Assembly: GCA_905221605.1 (NCBI GenBank)
Contig: CAJNDS010002361.1
Coordinates: 62,001-126,000 of the forward strand
DNA: 64,000 nt
Direction of reading: 5' to 3'
Origin: Symbiodinium natans
Lineage: Eukaryota; Sar; Dinophyceae; Suessiales; Symbiodiniaceae
The notes beneath the pieces were generated by a model. It was not told the DNA's origin, did no database searches, and saw only the letters and a program-made list of their open reading frames with translations. How positions within the stretch are numbered: position 1 is the first letter of the stretch; each line of letters begins with the position of its first letter. The position numbers and the translations under genes were made by a program. Of this stretch, positions 21,400-32,649 are shown one piece after another.

Positions 21400-23935
21400 G
21401 AGACGAGTCTGTCTTCTATGATTCGTTCATGTTGGACGTTGATTCGTGCCCTCAAACCCCCAGGCCCAAATAAGAAAGTGTCCTTGTTTAGCTCTTAAAC
21501 AGTCGTGCGAAGTTTTGGCGCGAGGATTTGGGGGGGATGCTTTCAAACGCGGCCTCTCTCAAGTGAGTCCCCTTGCAAGGCAAAGACGTCAAAGAGGATC
21601 AAAGCAAAGCAAAGTGAAGGGCGCAAGGTCAAAAGCCGAGGCTTGGGTTGGACAACTGTGATTTTGAGAGGCAGCTGACTTACCCCGAGTGCTCCTCTCT
21701 CTCTCTCTCGCATTGCAGGGGACGGCAAAGGCGACTCCATGGCTCGTGCGCCCGTCGTGCGCGTGGCGGGGGGCAAAACCGCGGCAAAGAAAAGTCCGAG
21801 TCAAGATGAGTTTTTTGTACTCTCTCTCGGTCTGCAGAGCTGAACCAGTTGAGAAGTTGATGTTTAAGCTTCAGCCGCAGCCAGTCAGAACGTCTCTTTA
21901 AGGCTCATTGGTGCATAATGCCAGTGCTCCTGGGCGAGAGTTTTTTAAAATTGCAAAATGCAGCATGTTAGATAGTGCAGAAGTCAGTTCCACGCTTGTT
22001 TGGCGAAGCAGAGCCATGGCTCCTGATCAGGCTTGGTCCATTTTGCACATTCAGATTCGGCACGGAAAGACCTACCTTTCATGCAGACGCCAGGTCGAGA
22101 AATGGTTGCGCGGCTTGGGATCCATGTTGCCCCGAGAGGCCTTGTGTATTGCATCATAAACACCAGCGAGTGAGCCTGCCGTGCCAAGCGGTCAGGCAAT
22201 TTCTGCCTTGGTTGAAGAAGTGCATCGGCAAGGTGCCTGCTGTCACATTTCCCAAACCTGCCGCAAGATGTGAGACAATCATGGAGAGTTGAGAATCCTT
22301 TGACCTGTTCAACAAGGGATGGACGGAGAGTCTTTCGACGTCTTAATAGCAAGGCGCACCGTAGTTGCACATGTCCTGTGCAGTCCGTGAAGCATCGTGA
22401 AGCAACATGAAGCAGCCATTCATACTGTCAGTCGAGCCATGCCAGCGCTGGGAGATGCAGCTGGGCACACAGTCTGGAGAGACTGCAGCTCAAGCTCAAG
22501 TTTGGATTCGGTAGACTCGGGTAGGCTACTTCAGACAGCTTTTGGAAGGTTCGCCCTGCACACATGGCAATGCTTCGGCGATGCTGGTGGTCTCCTCTGC
22601 CGTCCCAGCATCCAGCAGCAAGTAGTGTGCTGAGCATGTGGCAAGGAATGCTAACAAGCCATTCGCATCTTCGCAGGCCGCTCAGAAACGGGTGTGCAAG
22701 CTACTTCAAGTGTTTGAACAGTGCCACGAGTGTTCGGAGAGGTCGAGCAAGCCATCCCCTTCGCCCGGCATGACTCCCCAGAGGTGCCTAGAGTAAGCGA
22801 CAGTAAGCTACAGCCCGTAAATCTGATGATTCAGCTACGGCGCAGCTACGGGTTCGCTTCAGCTTTTATTGAAGCGCCTGTGTTGGGGAAACCGGTTCAG
22901 ATTGTGTGCGGGCTGACCTTTGCACACCTCAGGTTCGCACCGCCTCCACGTGTGAAAGCGGAGAAGGAGACAGACGCAGATCATAATGGCCAGAGCTGCC
23001 AACAGCTGCAGAGAGGGCAGCCAGGGCTTGAGCTGCCCGAGCCGCCCGAGCCGCCCGAGCTGGCAGAGCCAGAAGAAGGGCACATGCCATTGGCCGCGTG
23101 CTCGGCATTTGCTCAGCATTTGCTCAGCATTTGCTCAGCCTGGTCTTCTTGGCTCTTCTATCTCTTCTCCTTTTGGCGGTTCCTGGACCTCTGCCTTGAT
23201 TGCGAAGGATTGCCTTTCGCCGGAGCATGCCGAGCCGGAGAATGGCCTAAAGTCGTCGACTCCTTTGAGCTCTGCCATGATGAAGCAGAAGGCACTCCGC
23301 AAGCACTCCGCAAGCACTCCGCAAGATTCCGCGCGGCATATTTCCTGGATGCGTTCTGGATCAGGCTGCGAAGCCTCCACAGGCATGTGTCTTTCAAACT
23401 TCAAATCATCTTACGTTCGAAGATGTCCGAAGAGTCTCTGCACCCGCGGCGGAGTCTCTGCACCCGCGGCAGGTTCCTCGCCTGGATCTTTCGTTTCTGC
23501 GGAATAAAGGTGAGCTGGTTGCATGAGAAGCGTGTGTCCGCGTGGAGTTGACGCCAAAATCAGAATGCTGCCTTGCAGGAAACTCCGAAAGTCTGCTGAA
23601 GCACGAGTGGAAGCCGGGCAGGCTGGCACAGCATCCACAGCTGTATCAAGAGCATCGTGTGCAAGCATCACGATGCTGGGCAAACGTTTGCCCACAGGCC
23701 GAGTCAGGCAGGCAGCACAACATCCAGCGCAGAGATGGTGAAGAGGCTGGCTCTGTGAGAAACTCTTTCATGAGCAGCCATTGGCAAGAAGTCAAGTTTC
23801 TTAGGTCCGGCTTTGCGTCTGCAAGTCCGGAGGACACTGAGAGTTCACGTCCCATGTGCTTGGGCGTTGTAGGGTTGCTCTATCGTCTTCTCAAAGTCGC
23901 CTCCAAAACATCCAAAGAACATCCAAAGCACATCT
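21400..23935. other. No gene recognised
   Basis: Many open frames occur on both strands. A + frame at 22,721-23,551 contains a short Pro/Glu repeat (ELPEPPEPPELAEPE, 23,030-23,080) and tandem phrases (gcatttgctca at 23,105-23,138; caagcactccg at 23,299-23,324), but no domain is recognised. A (ct)n run lies at 21,693-21,710. Real exons may be present but I cannot support any single one. Confidence 0.4.
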
Positions 23936-23939
23936 TCCG

Positions 23940-24277
23940 TACATTTCCGTGCGGTCGCCCATCGACGGCGATGAGAGCCATGAGATAGAAGTATCTTTCC
24001 AGCGACCATTCCAGCCGGTGAGCGTGCGTGGAATGTGTGGAACCGCGGAAATCTCCTTTGCCATGCCTCTGCTCCTTATCAAAGCAGCCAGAAGGTGCAA
24101 ACGTATCCTGCAGTACCGAATTACAGTGTCACAGGAGGATCTCCTGTGATGGCGTGTGTTGTGATTCTACTCCGCAGCTGTCCGAAGTTTCTGAAGGACC
24201 AGCAGCGAATAGCAGAGTTTTACGGATACAGAGACGAGGACGCGCTGCTGCAAGAAGCCGATAGAAGTTGCATATGA
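23940..24277 (+). CDS. Two exon-like segments, unrecognised gene
   Basis: Segment 1 (23,940 to about 24,020) reads YISVRSPIDGDESHEIEV and continues into an aromatic/Pro end. Segment 2 (about 24,170-24,277) reads FLKDQQRIAEFYGYRDEDAL and then an acidic stretch to TGA. Both have strongly protein-like composition with charged helices. They are on the same strand and could be successive exons. No family is recognised. Confidence 0.35.
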
Positions 24278-24819
24278 GCTTCAATCTGTATCTTGCGACA
24301 TCCTGCAACGATTCAGCCAAGTTCAGTTAGTTGCACGCCAGGGGTTCGTGGCCACAATGACGGGGCTGCGGACGGACCTCATCCGGCCCCGACTGTGACC
24401 TACATGAAAACTCTGCCCAGACGCCGAAGAGTCCGTAGAGGCTTGGTAAAAAGAGTCTACTTTTAGATGTCCCGAAGCCTGGTGCTAGTGCATGACGAAG
24501 GGTTCTGGGAGCCTCCATGATGCAACACAAGTTGTGTTTAGTGACGCAGGGTTTGGCAGCAAAATACTGCAAACGATTGGTGAGACCCTCTAGCAGTGAC
24601 TGTGACCTACAAGAAACAAAGTGGGTGTTGTTCTTTCCTGCCATTCTTCCAATCTTTGACGATGGGTTTCTGAGTCAAAGAGCATCAACTTTAGTGTCTC
24701 GTCCAAAAGCACCCCCAGCAAGCGAGATTCGCTTTAACCTTGGCGAAGGGCGTAGATGGGCCTTCTTGTTAAGATTTCGGGCTTTCTCTTGAAGAGCAGG
24801 CCACCATCTAGAAGGCAGC

Positions 24820-24939
24820 ATGTTCAAAAGAGACGTTGCCGCTGACATGCTCGTCAGTGACAGTGACACGTCGAGGTACGTGGGCAACATGGCGGACGAC
24901 GCATACTGGCCAATGCTGAAGAAGCACACTTCCCAGTGA
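24820..24939 (+). CDS. Short exon-like ORF (39 codons), unrecognised
   Basis: ATG at 24,820 to TGA at 24,937-24,939. The product is hydrophilic and well mixed (FKRDVAADMLVSDSDTSRYV, then MADDAYWPML). It is the only coding-like frame of the segment and lies on the same strand as its neighbours. It may be an internal exon and not a complete gene. Confidence 0.3.
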   Translation: MFKRDVAADMLVSDSDTSRYVGNMADDAYWPMLKKHTSQ

Positions 24940-25730
24940 CAGGGATTCAATGTGTTCCTGCAAAAATCCAATCGTCACCTTCCGCAACTGGAGGTTGGGC
25001 ATCACTCACATAGTCAATTGCGCTATAGAGGCACGTCATGGGGCTTCATGGCACGTCCAAGCAGTCCCAGGGCTCCTTATCCTTCATGCCATTCGAATCA
25101 GGCACAAAAGGTGTCGCCCGCTTATGAATCGCATGGCATCCAGTGCCCTCGGCGTGCCCTTGAAAGACACCTTCGAGGGCTTCAGATTTCGCACTGCAGA
25201 GGTACCTTTTCCTGCCGTGGCAAGATAGAGAGGAGGAAACGCAGAGCCTGACTCGGTGGCCAACTCGGTGCGGTGACACAATGACACAGTGGCTTGTAGC
25301 AAGGGCCGAACTTGGAAGAGCCAGGCAAAGGTTCCGGAGCCTGAAGGGCGCAACAAAGTACGTGCACGGTGCACTCCAGGAGAACTACGGACACCCTAAG
25401 GCCTAAGGTTGTTGCTCAGGCTATGATAAACATGAGAAGCAGCGCACGCCATGCGCACTGCCTGCGCTCTTGGCAAGGACCGGAAATCTAACAACGTTGT
25501 CCTCGTACACTGTGTGCAGGCGCTCCAGACATCTCCGAACCATGTCCAGTGCGCTCTCTCTCTCTCTCTCTCTCTTTTTGTGCATGTGTCTGAAGCTGTG
25601 TAATTAGCATGGATGCTACCTAAATCGGAAAACAAGACCATGAATCACGCACCCATGGTTCAGAAAACAGCAAGGAACGAATCAGAAAACGGCGAGGTTT
25701 GAATCAGCATGCATGGACACCTAAACCTAA
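24940..25730. other. No gene recognised; (CT)n microsatellite
   Basis: A (ct)n run occupies 25,553-25,577. Open frames on both strands here show no family resemblance. Confidence 0.4.
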
Positions 25731-25734
25731 CCGA

Positions 25735-27070
25735 GCCTAACCTAACCTAAGCTAACATGATAGGTTTAAGTGTGTGCGTTTAGGGTTTAGGTTTAGGGAT
25801 CTCCCCCAAGACGCATTGGTGTAGATAGGTCTACTAAGTACCCCCCTATGATAGGCGTCGATAGACCCCTATACAGACCCCTATGGTAACAAATTTATGA
25901 CTTGCGCTCGAGCAGCAAGGCTTTCTTCATTTAAATAAGGGGTGTTTAGGGTTAAGGGGTTTGCAAGGTTTAGGGTTTAGATTTTTTTAGGGTGCAGGTC
26001 TTGGGGTGTTGTAGGGTTGAGGGCTTAGGGGGTTTTAGGGTTTAGGGTTTGTTTTCGGTTTAGGGCTCAGGTTTTGTTTTGGGTTGAGGGCTTGAGGCTG
26101 TAGGAGGTTTTTAGGATTTAGGGTTCAGGTTTTTTAGGGTTTAGTGTGTAAGGTTTTTGCAGGGTTTTTTGGGGGTTTAGAGTTTAGGGGGTTTTTAGGG
26201 TTTAGGTTTTTTTTGGTTTAGGCCTCAGGGTTTTTTAGGCTTTAGGGGGTTTAGGGTTTAGGGTTGTGCTCTTGGGGTTTAGGGCTTCGGGGGTTTTAGG
26301 GTTTAGGGGTTTTTATGGCTTAGAGGTTTTTAGGCTTTAGGGGTTTTTGGGGTTTAGGGTTTAGGGGTTTGCAGCCCCGCCTCTCAAAGGGAACGCAGCA
26401 CTCGCATGATGGGTTCGAAAAAGAATAAAGCGGGGGTGGGGGGGGGGGGGGGGCGCAGCCCGCTTCATTTGCAAACGCAATGCCCGCATCATGGGTTTGA
26501 AAACACATGCCTAGGTTTAGGGGTTTTCAGGGTTTAGGGTTTAGGGTCTTTTACGGTTTGGATTTATTAGGGTTTAGGGCTTAGGGGTTTGTAGGTTTTT
26601 GTTTTTTCGGGGCTTGAAGTTGAGGGGTTTTTAGGGTTTAGGTTTTTTTGGGTTTAGGGTTCAGGGTTCTTAGGGTTTAGGGCTTAGGGCCTTTAGGGTT
26701 TAGGGTGTTTTAGGGTTTAGGGTTTAGGGTTTTTGGGGTTAAGGGTATTTTTAGGGTTCGGGGTTTTTAGGGCTTAGGGGGTTTTAGGGTTTAGGGGTTT
26801 TTGGGGGTTTAGGGAGTTTTTGCCACCCTTCCCATTTGCAAGCGCAACACTCGCATGATGGGTTCGAAAGAATAATGCGGGTGGGTTGGGGGAGGGTTTT
26901 AGCGTTTAGGGTTTAGTGTTTTTTACGGTGTGGATTCATTAGGGTTTAGGGCTTAGGGGTTTGTAGGGTTTTGAGTTTTCGGGGTTTGAAGTTGAAGGGC
27001 TTTTAGGGTTTAGGTTTTTTTGGGTTTAGGGTTCAGGGGTTCTTAGGGTGTAGGGCTTAGGGCTTTTAGG
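25735..27070. repeat. Second telomere-like array with ATAGACCCCTAT head and inserted units
   Basis: It begins with cctaacc/tttagg units (25,725-25,800), then the ATAGACCCCTAT block (25,815-25,890), then cagcaaggctttcttcattt, then about 1.1 kb of degenerate TTTAGGG. Three non-telomeric units containing gcatgatgggttcgaaa or a close form interrupt it at about 26,370-26,450, 26,455-26,510 and 26,825-26,890. The two stretches 26,540-26,700 and 26,915-27,065 are near duplicates of each other. A g-run (26,432-26,453) is included. Confidence 0.8.
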
Positions 27071-27079
27071 TAAAACAAC

Positions 27080-28735
27080 AGTGTGCCCACTCTTGCTGAC
27101 TTTTGTTTCTGATTCGTGCCTTGGTGTTTTCTGATTTGCACCGCCGTGTTTTCTGATTTGCACTCCTGTTTGCTGAGTTATGCTTGGCTGATTTGCCTGT
27201 TACCCTAATTATCATGAATTAGCTGAACCCATGCCATGCAGTACCGATGCGTCAGAGATTTTGTCTGACTGACTCCGCAAGACTCTCCAGGGCCTCTCCA
27301 GGAGTGCCGCTTTGGTTTGCGCGTGCCCCCCCTGCAACGGATGTTTATTGCTCTCTGAGTTGAACACACGCATGTGTTTCTACTAAGTTCTGCTGGTCTC
27401 CGTGCGCTGCTCGCTTTGTATCGGCCTGCCAGGTATCTCATGGAGTTTGAGGGTCTTGGCTTGGACCGTGCTCTTTCCGAGGCCCGGCTTGCAGCAGCTT
27501 AAAAGTCAAGTCCGGAGGAGGGGCAGGAGGGGGAGGAGGGGCAGGAGGGGGAGGAGGGGGATGAGGGGGAGGAGGGGGAGGAAGGGGGGGGGGTTGTTTT
27601 TTCAGCTTCTATGTCATGTCTGCAGGTAAAATCAAAGCACAAAGGATGCTTGACATCGCCTCACTGGCAGGCTGGATGGGAAGATGCGTGGCTGGTAGGA
27701 TTCTATCTGACTCGTGCGCTGACCTCCGTTCATTGTGAGTACCTCTGCTTTAAACCCGCAGACATTGCTGCACAAGTTCAACGCAGAGCTGCTCCGTGGA
27801 ACCTGATCCAAGCTGTAGACGGGGTGTCCGTCTGTCAACGTAACAGCTTCAACCTGAAAGAAGCTGGTAGTTAATGTTCTCTGCATCTCATGCAGATAGA
27901 TTCTCTGGTACCACCGCTCCATGCATCAGCTTGGTGCATGAGATGGTCCCGAATGACTTTGGAATATGTAGCCGACAGCGGTGCGCAAAAGCGATGACGG
28001 AAGATAGCTACAGTTGGCCGCAGGTCTTGCTTTTCAGCCTCAAGGCACATGTATGATGTATTCTTCTGTGTGGAGACGAGTTGACAGCCCTGGAATGCAC
28101 AGACTAGCTGACTAGCTTGTTGGTTCGACGCAGCAAGCACGTAGACGTAGACAGCTGTCAATGTTTTGACAGGCCCGAAAGGCGTGGCAGAGCCTTCTCA
28201 ATGTTGGTATGACTTTGTTGAACGTTGAACAACTTCAACACCGGCACGCACACGCATGCGCATGCGCGTGGGTTCAAGCATCCGTGTCGGGCACCATGAC
28301 CAGAAAGAGCCAGCACAGTGTAGCTCACTGCATGAGAGTGGTTTTTCTTGAGAGCTTAAGCCCTGCGTAAGCCTATGACACCCCCCTTCAGTCCTCGACA
28401 TGGGTGTTACAAACGGTGATTCGCTCTCAATCTACTTGGACCATCGCGCTAGTTGCGTTTCGGGTGCGTGGGATTGTCTTGGATGCGTTTCGGGTGCGTG
28501 GGAGTTTTTGGGATGATTCCTGTGTTTTGTCTCGTTTTTTGTTGGGCTGAAGGAGGTGCTGTACGTTCTTCCCTTGGAAGCTGTTATTTGGATGATGCTC
28601 TATTTGCGATGTGTGTGTATACATGCCCAATTATTTTACATATGTGTATATATACATATATATGTGTGTGTGTATGTCTAGATGTGTGCGATTTTCTTTT
28701 ATGTACCTGCGTATGCTTGTTCGCAGGATATGTAG
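27080..28735. other. No gene recognised; G-rich tract
   Basis: A purine tract of ggagg/gggga units lies at 27,515-27,595. A run of tatata/tgtg lies at 28,635-28,680. Near 28,459-28,505 the phrase gcgtttcgggtgcgtggga occurs twice. Open frames show no recognisable domain. Confidence 0.45.
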
Positions 28736-28739
28736 GGAG

Positions 28740-29245
28740 GCGGGCCCCCGCACCACCACCTGAGGTGAATGCAGGGGAAACGGTTTAGGGTTTAGGGTTT
28801 AAGGTTTAGGGTTTAGGGTTTAAAGTTAGGGTTTAGCGTTTAGGGTTTAGGGCAGGCGGGCCCCCTCTACAGTGCCAGCCTGGGCACTGCGGGGGGAAAA
28901 GGCTTAGCTCGTCGCCTTAAACTAGAAATACCCTAAACCCTAAGCCCTAAAGTGCTGGGAAGGGGTGGGGGGGGGGGTCCCCTGCACTACCACCTGAGGT
29001 GAATGCAGGGGAGTAGGAGCAGGTGGGTCCCCTCTACAGTGCCAGCCCGTGCACTGCGGGGGGAAGAAGACGACGTCGCCTGAAACCGTAAACCCCAGAC
29101 CCTAAACCTCAAACACAAAAGCCTAAACCCTGAACCATAAAGAACTTGTAGAACTCCCAGAACCTCGGCCCTCAGAACTCGTATCACTAAACCCTAAACC
29201 TCTAAACCCCAATCCCCAAACCCTAAACCGCAAAACCTAAACGCA
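28740..29245. repeat. Duplicated unit with telomere-like motifs in both orientations
   Basis: The phrases cacctgaggtgaatgcaggg and tctacagtgccagcc-gcactgcgggggg each occur twice, at 28,757/28,867 and 28,989/29,032. TTTAGGG repeats (28,784-28,850) stand on + and CCCTAAA repeats (28,930-28,950 and 29,085-29,230) follow, so the G-rich strand switches inside this block. Confidence 0.7.
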
Positions 29246-29685
29246 TAGAACTCCGGCCTTCAGAACGGCTAGAACTTTTAGAACTTTTAGAAGTTGTAGA
29301 ACTTTCAGAACTTTTAGAACTTTTAGAACTTTTAGAACTTTTAGAACTTTTAGAACCTGTAGAACTCGTAGAACTTGCGGAACTTGTAGAACTTCTAGAA
29401 CGGTTAGAACTTTTAGAACTTTTGGAACTTCTAGAACTTTTGGAACTTTTAGAAGTTTTAGAACTTTTAGAACTTGTGGAGCTTAAGTGACTTGAAGAAC
29501 TGCAGTACGTTTAGAACTTTTAGAACTCTTAGAACTTCCCAAACTTGTAGTACTTCTAGAAAGGCTAGAACCTTTAGAAGAGCTTCAATGACTTGAAGAA
29601 CTTAGAACTTTTAGAACTTTTAGAACTTTTAGAACTTTTAGAACTTTTAGAACTTTTAGAACTTTTAGAACTTTTAGAACTTTTT
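29245..29685. repeat. AGAACTTTT minisatellite, array A
   Basis: A tandem 9-10-bp unit, agaactttt, with variants (agaacttgt, agaacttct). Inside it a longer phrase beginning gagcttaagtgacttgaaga (29,480) recurs with few changes in array B at 32,026, which shows a higher-order relation between the two arrays. Confidence 0.9.
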
Positions 29686-29734
29686 CCCGAAAGCATCGCG
29701 AAGGGTTCTTCCGTGCGGAGCCCTCTGACCCAAC

Positions 29735-29930
29735 AACATAGAGTGAAGTGCATAGAGTGAAGTGCATAGAGTGAAGTGCATAGAGTGAAGTGCATAGAGT
29801 TAAGTGCATAGAGTGAAGTGCATAGAGTGAAGTTCATAGAGTGAATTGCATAGTGTGAATTGCATAGAGTGAAGTGCATAGAGTGAAGTGCATAGAGTGA
29901 ATTGCATAGAGTGAAGTAGAAGTTAATAGA
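29735..29930. repeat. 14-15-bp minisatellite (GTGCATAGAGTGAA)
   Basis: Thirteen or so tandem copies of gtgcatagagtgaa and close forms. The minus-strand frames spelling His/Cys/Tyr-rich repeats are by-products. Related single copies appear at 31,889 and 31,912, on the far side of the cluster. Confidence 0.9.
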
Positions 29931-30059
29931 AATTACGAGATTTACGTAGAATTTAGTAGACCTTCGTACCCAGTCCTAGATTTCTAAATTAAAATTAAAA
30001 TTACTCTTTTAAAATTACTCTTCTAAGGCGGCGGGCTGGGTTGACATCGCCAATCGGGA

Positions 30060-30485
30060 TTGCAACCCTCTGCGGGTTTGGGCGTGGTCGCGGTGCAAAA
30101 ACCGTCGTGTTTTTACGTTTCTTGATTTGCGCGGACAACCCTCTGCGGGTTTCCGCGTGGTCGCGGTGCTAAAACCGTCGTTTTTTTACTTTTCTTTAGG
30201 TCCGCGGACAACCCTCTGCGGGTAATCGCCGGGTCGCGGTGCGAAAACCGTCGTTTTTGGTACTTTTTTCCGTGGCCGCAGACAACCCTCTGCGGGTTTC
30301 GGCGTTGGCGCGGTGCCAAAACCGTCGTGTTTTTGCGTTTTGTGACATACAAAAGTAACCCCTCTGCGGGTTTCGGCGTTGGCGCGGTGCCAAAACCGTC
30401 GTGTTTTTGCGTTTCTTGACATGCAAACGTAACCCCTCTGCGGGTTTTCGCGTGGTCGCGGTGCGAAAACCGTAGTGTTTTGCGT
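30060..30485. repeat. 73-bp tandem repeat
   Basis: Copies begin at 30,063, 30,136, 30,209, 30,283, 30,356 and 30,430 with caaccctctgcgggtt or taacccctctgcgggtt, so the period is 73-74 bp. Each copy ends in aaaccgtcgt followed by a T-rich stretch. Minus-strand frames stay open across it and read as a repeat peptide. Confidence 0.9.
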
Positions 30486-30489
30486 TTTT

Positions 30490-30955
30490 TTTGTCGACTT
30501 GTGTAGTACAGACGTAGTACGCCGGGGACTTCCGTGGCTGGAAAATCGACTTTTGTAGTACAAACGTAGTACGCCGCGGACACGCGGAGCTTCCGTGGCT
30601 GGAAAGTCGACTTTTGTAGTACAAACGTAGTACGCCGCGGACACGCGGAGCTTCCGTAGCTGGAAAGTCGACTTTTGTAGTACAGACGTATAGTACGCCG
30701 GGGACGGAGCTTCCGTGGCTGGAAAGTCGACTTTTGTAGTACAAACGTAGTACGCCGCGCACACGCGGAGCTTCCGTGGCTGGAAAGTCGACTTTTGTAG
30801 TACAGACGTATAGTACGCCGGGGACGCCCGGAGCTTCCGTGGCTGGAAAGTCGACTTTTTGTAGTACTCACGTAGTACGCCGCGCACACGCGGAGCTTCC
30901 GTGGCTGGAAAGTCGACTTTTTGTAGTACAGACGTATAGTACGCCGCGGACGCCC
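30490..30955. repeat. About 60-bp tandem repeat
   Basis: About seven copies of a unit of about 60-62 bp. Each contains ttgtagtac, cgtagtacgccg and cttccgtggctggaaagtcg. Variant copies differ in the length of the central g/c-rich part. Confidence 0.9.
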
Positions 30956-30959
30956 TGGG

Positions 30960-31345
30960 CGTCTGAAAACACCGCAAATAGCATGGTAACGGACATCTGG
31001 CCGCTTGAAAACACCGCAAATAGCATGGTAACGGACATCTGGCCGCTTGAAAACACCGCAAATAGCATGGTAACGGACATCTGGGCGCTTGAAAACACCG
31101 CAAATAGCACGGTAACGGACATCTGGGCGCATGAAAACGCCGCAAATAGCATGGCAACGGACATCTGTGCGCTTGAAAACACTGCAAATAGCATGGTAAC
31201 GGACATCTGGGCGCATGAAAACGCCGCAAATAGCATGGTAACGGACATCTGGGCGCTTGAAAACACTGCAAATAGCATGGTAACGGACATCTGGGCGCTT
31301 GAAAACACCGCAAATAGCATGGAAGCGGAATTCCGGACATACTTG
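30960..31345. repeat. 42-bp tandem repeat, type 1
   Basis: Nine copies of a 42-bp unit containing gaaaacaccgcaaatagcat and ggtaacggacatctgg. As 42 is a multiple of 3, frames stay open on both strands; the + frame spells a 14-residue repeat (ENTANSMVTDIWPL). Confidence 0.9.
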
Positions 31346-31539
31346 AAAACCTCGCAAATAGCATTCCCGCCGCGGACACCCGGAGCTTGCGTGTCGAAAC
31401 CATCGCAAATAAACCATCGCAAATATCGCGGGACTCGAATTCCTCGAAACCCTTGCAAATGTCGTGGGACTCGAATTCCGGGGCCTCGAAAACTCGCAAA
31501 TATCATGGGACTCGACTTCCGGGGCCTCGAAAACCTCGT

Positions 31540-31830
31540 AAATATCGTGGTTCCAAAACCATCGCAAATACCCTGGTCCCCGAATTCGCTGGTTCCCAAA
31601 ACCATCGCGAAAACCATGGTCCCCGAATTCGCTGCTTCCAAAACCATCGCAAAAACCATGGTCCCCGAATTCGCTGCTTCCAAAACCATCGCAAAAACCA
31701 TGGTCCCCGAATTCGCTGGTTCCAAAAACCATCGCGAAAACCATTGTCCCCGAATTCGCTGGTTCCAAAACCATCGCAAGTATACCACGGTCCCCGAATT
31801 CGCTGGTTCCAAAACCATCGCAAATCAGAC
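31540..31830. repeat. 42-bp tandem repeat, type 2
   Basis: About six copies of a different 42-bp unit with ccccgaattcgctggttcc and aaaaccatcgc. The + frame spells a 14-residue repeat (PEFAASKTIAKTMV). Between 31,346 and 31,540 lie divergent copies mixing both types. Confidence 0.9.
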
Positions 31831-31954
31831 AAGTGCAGTGTACAAGTGACTATGCAACCATGTAAGGGCATACATTTCTCCAAGTGCATACAGTTCGATT
31901 ACAAAGAGTCAAGTGCATGGAGTCAACGCACGGCAAATCGATGCTTTCGGGCCA

Positions 31955-32640
31955 TCCCTCTTCTAGTAGAACTTTTAGAACTTTTGGAACTTTTGGAACT
32001 TCTAGAACGTTTAGAACTTTTAGAGCTTAAGTGAGTTGAAGAACTTTTAGTACGTTTAGAACTTTTAGAACTTTTAGAACTTCAAGAACTTTTAGAACTT
32101 CCAAGATCGACTTGTAGTACTTCTGGAACGGCTAGAACTTTTAGAACTTTTATTAGAAGTTTTAGAACTCTTAGAACTTGAAGAACTTCAATGACTTGAA
32201 TTTAAGAACTACCTCTAAAAGCTCTAAAAGTTCTAAAAGTTCTAAAAGTTCTAGAAGGTCTAGAAGTTCCATAGCTAGGAGAATGTCTAGAACTTTCAAA
32301 ACTTCTAGAACTTTTGAACTTTTAGAACTTTTAGAACTTTTAGAACTTTTAGAACTTTTAGAACTTTTAGAACTTTTAGAACTTTTAGAACTTTTAGAAC
32401 TTTTAGAACTTTTAGAACTTTTAGAACTTTTAGAACTTTTAGAACTTTTAGAACTTTTAGAGCTTTTAGAACTTTTAGAACTTTTAGAACTTTTAGAACT
32501 TTTAGAACTTTTACGCTTGGAACTTTCAGAACTTTAACAACTTCCAAGTCGCAGGAAAACTTTTAGAACTTTTAGAGCTTTCAAAACTAGAACGTTTAGA
32601 ACTTTCAGAACTTTAACAACTTCCAAGTCGCAGAAACTCG
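31955..32640. repeat. AGAACTTTT minisatellite, array B
   Basis: The same 9-10-bp unit as array A. Between about 32,212 and 32,270 the unit is reversed (ctaaaagttct), and from 32,290 to 32,515 it runs forward again as some 25 almost uniform copies, so this part can fold back on itself. Confidence 0.9.
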
Positions 32641-32649
32641 AAAAAACAC

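Noticed and set aside
30113-31849. Long open frames on both strands (up to 553 codons) in the satellite cluster
   Set aside because: They consist of tandem repeats whose 42-bp units keep all frames open; no domain and no non-repetitive part.
28300-32640. CRISPR-like array because of regular short repeats
   Set aside because: The repeats are head-to-tail without unique spacers, and the context is eukaryotic.
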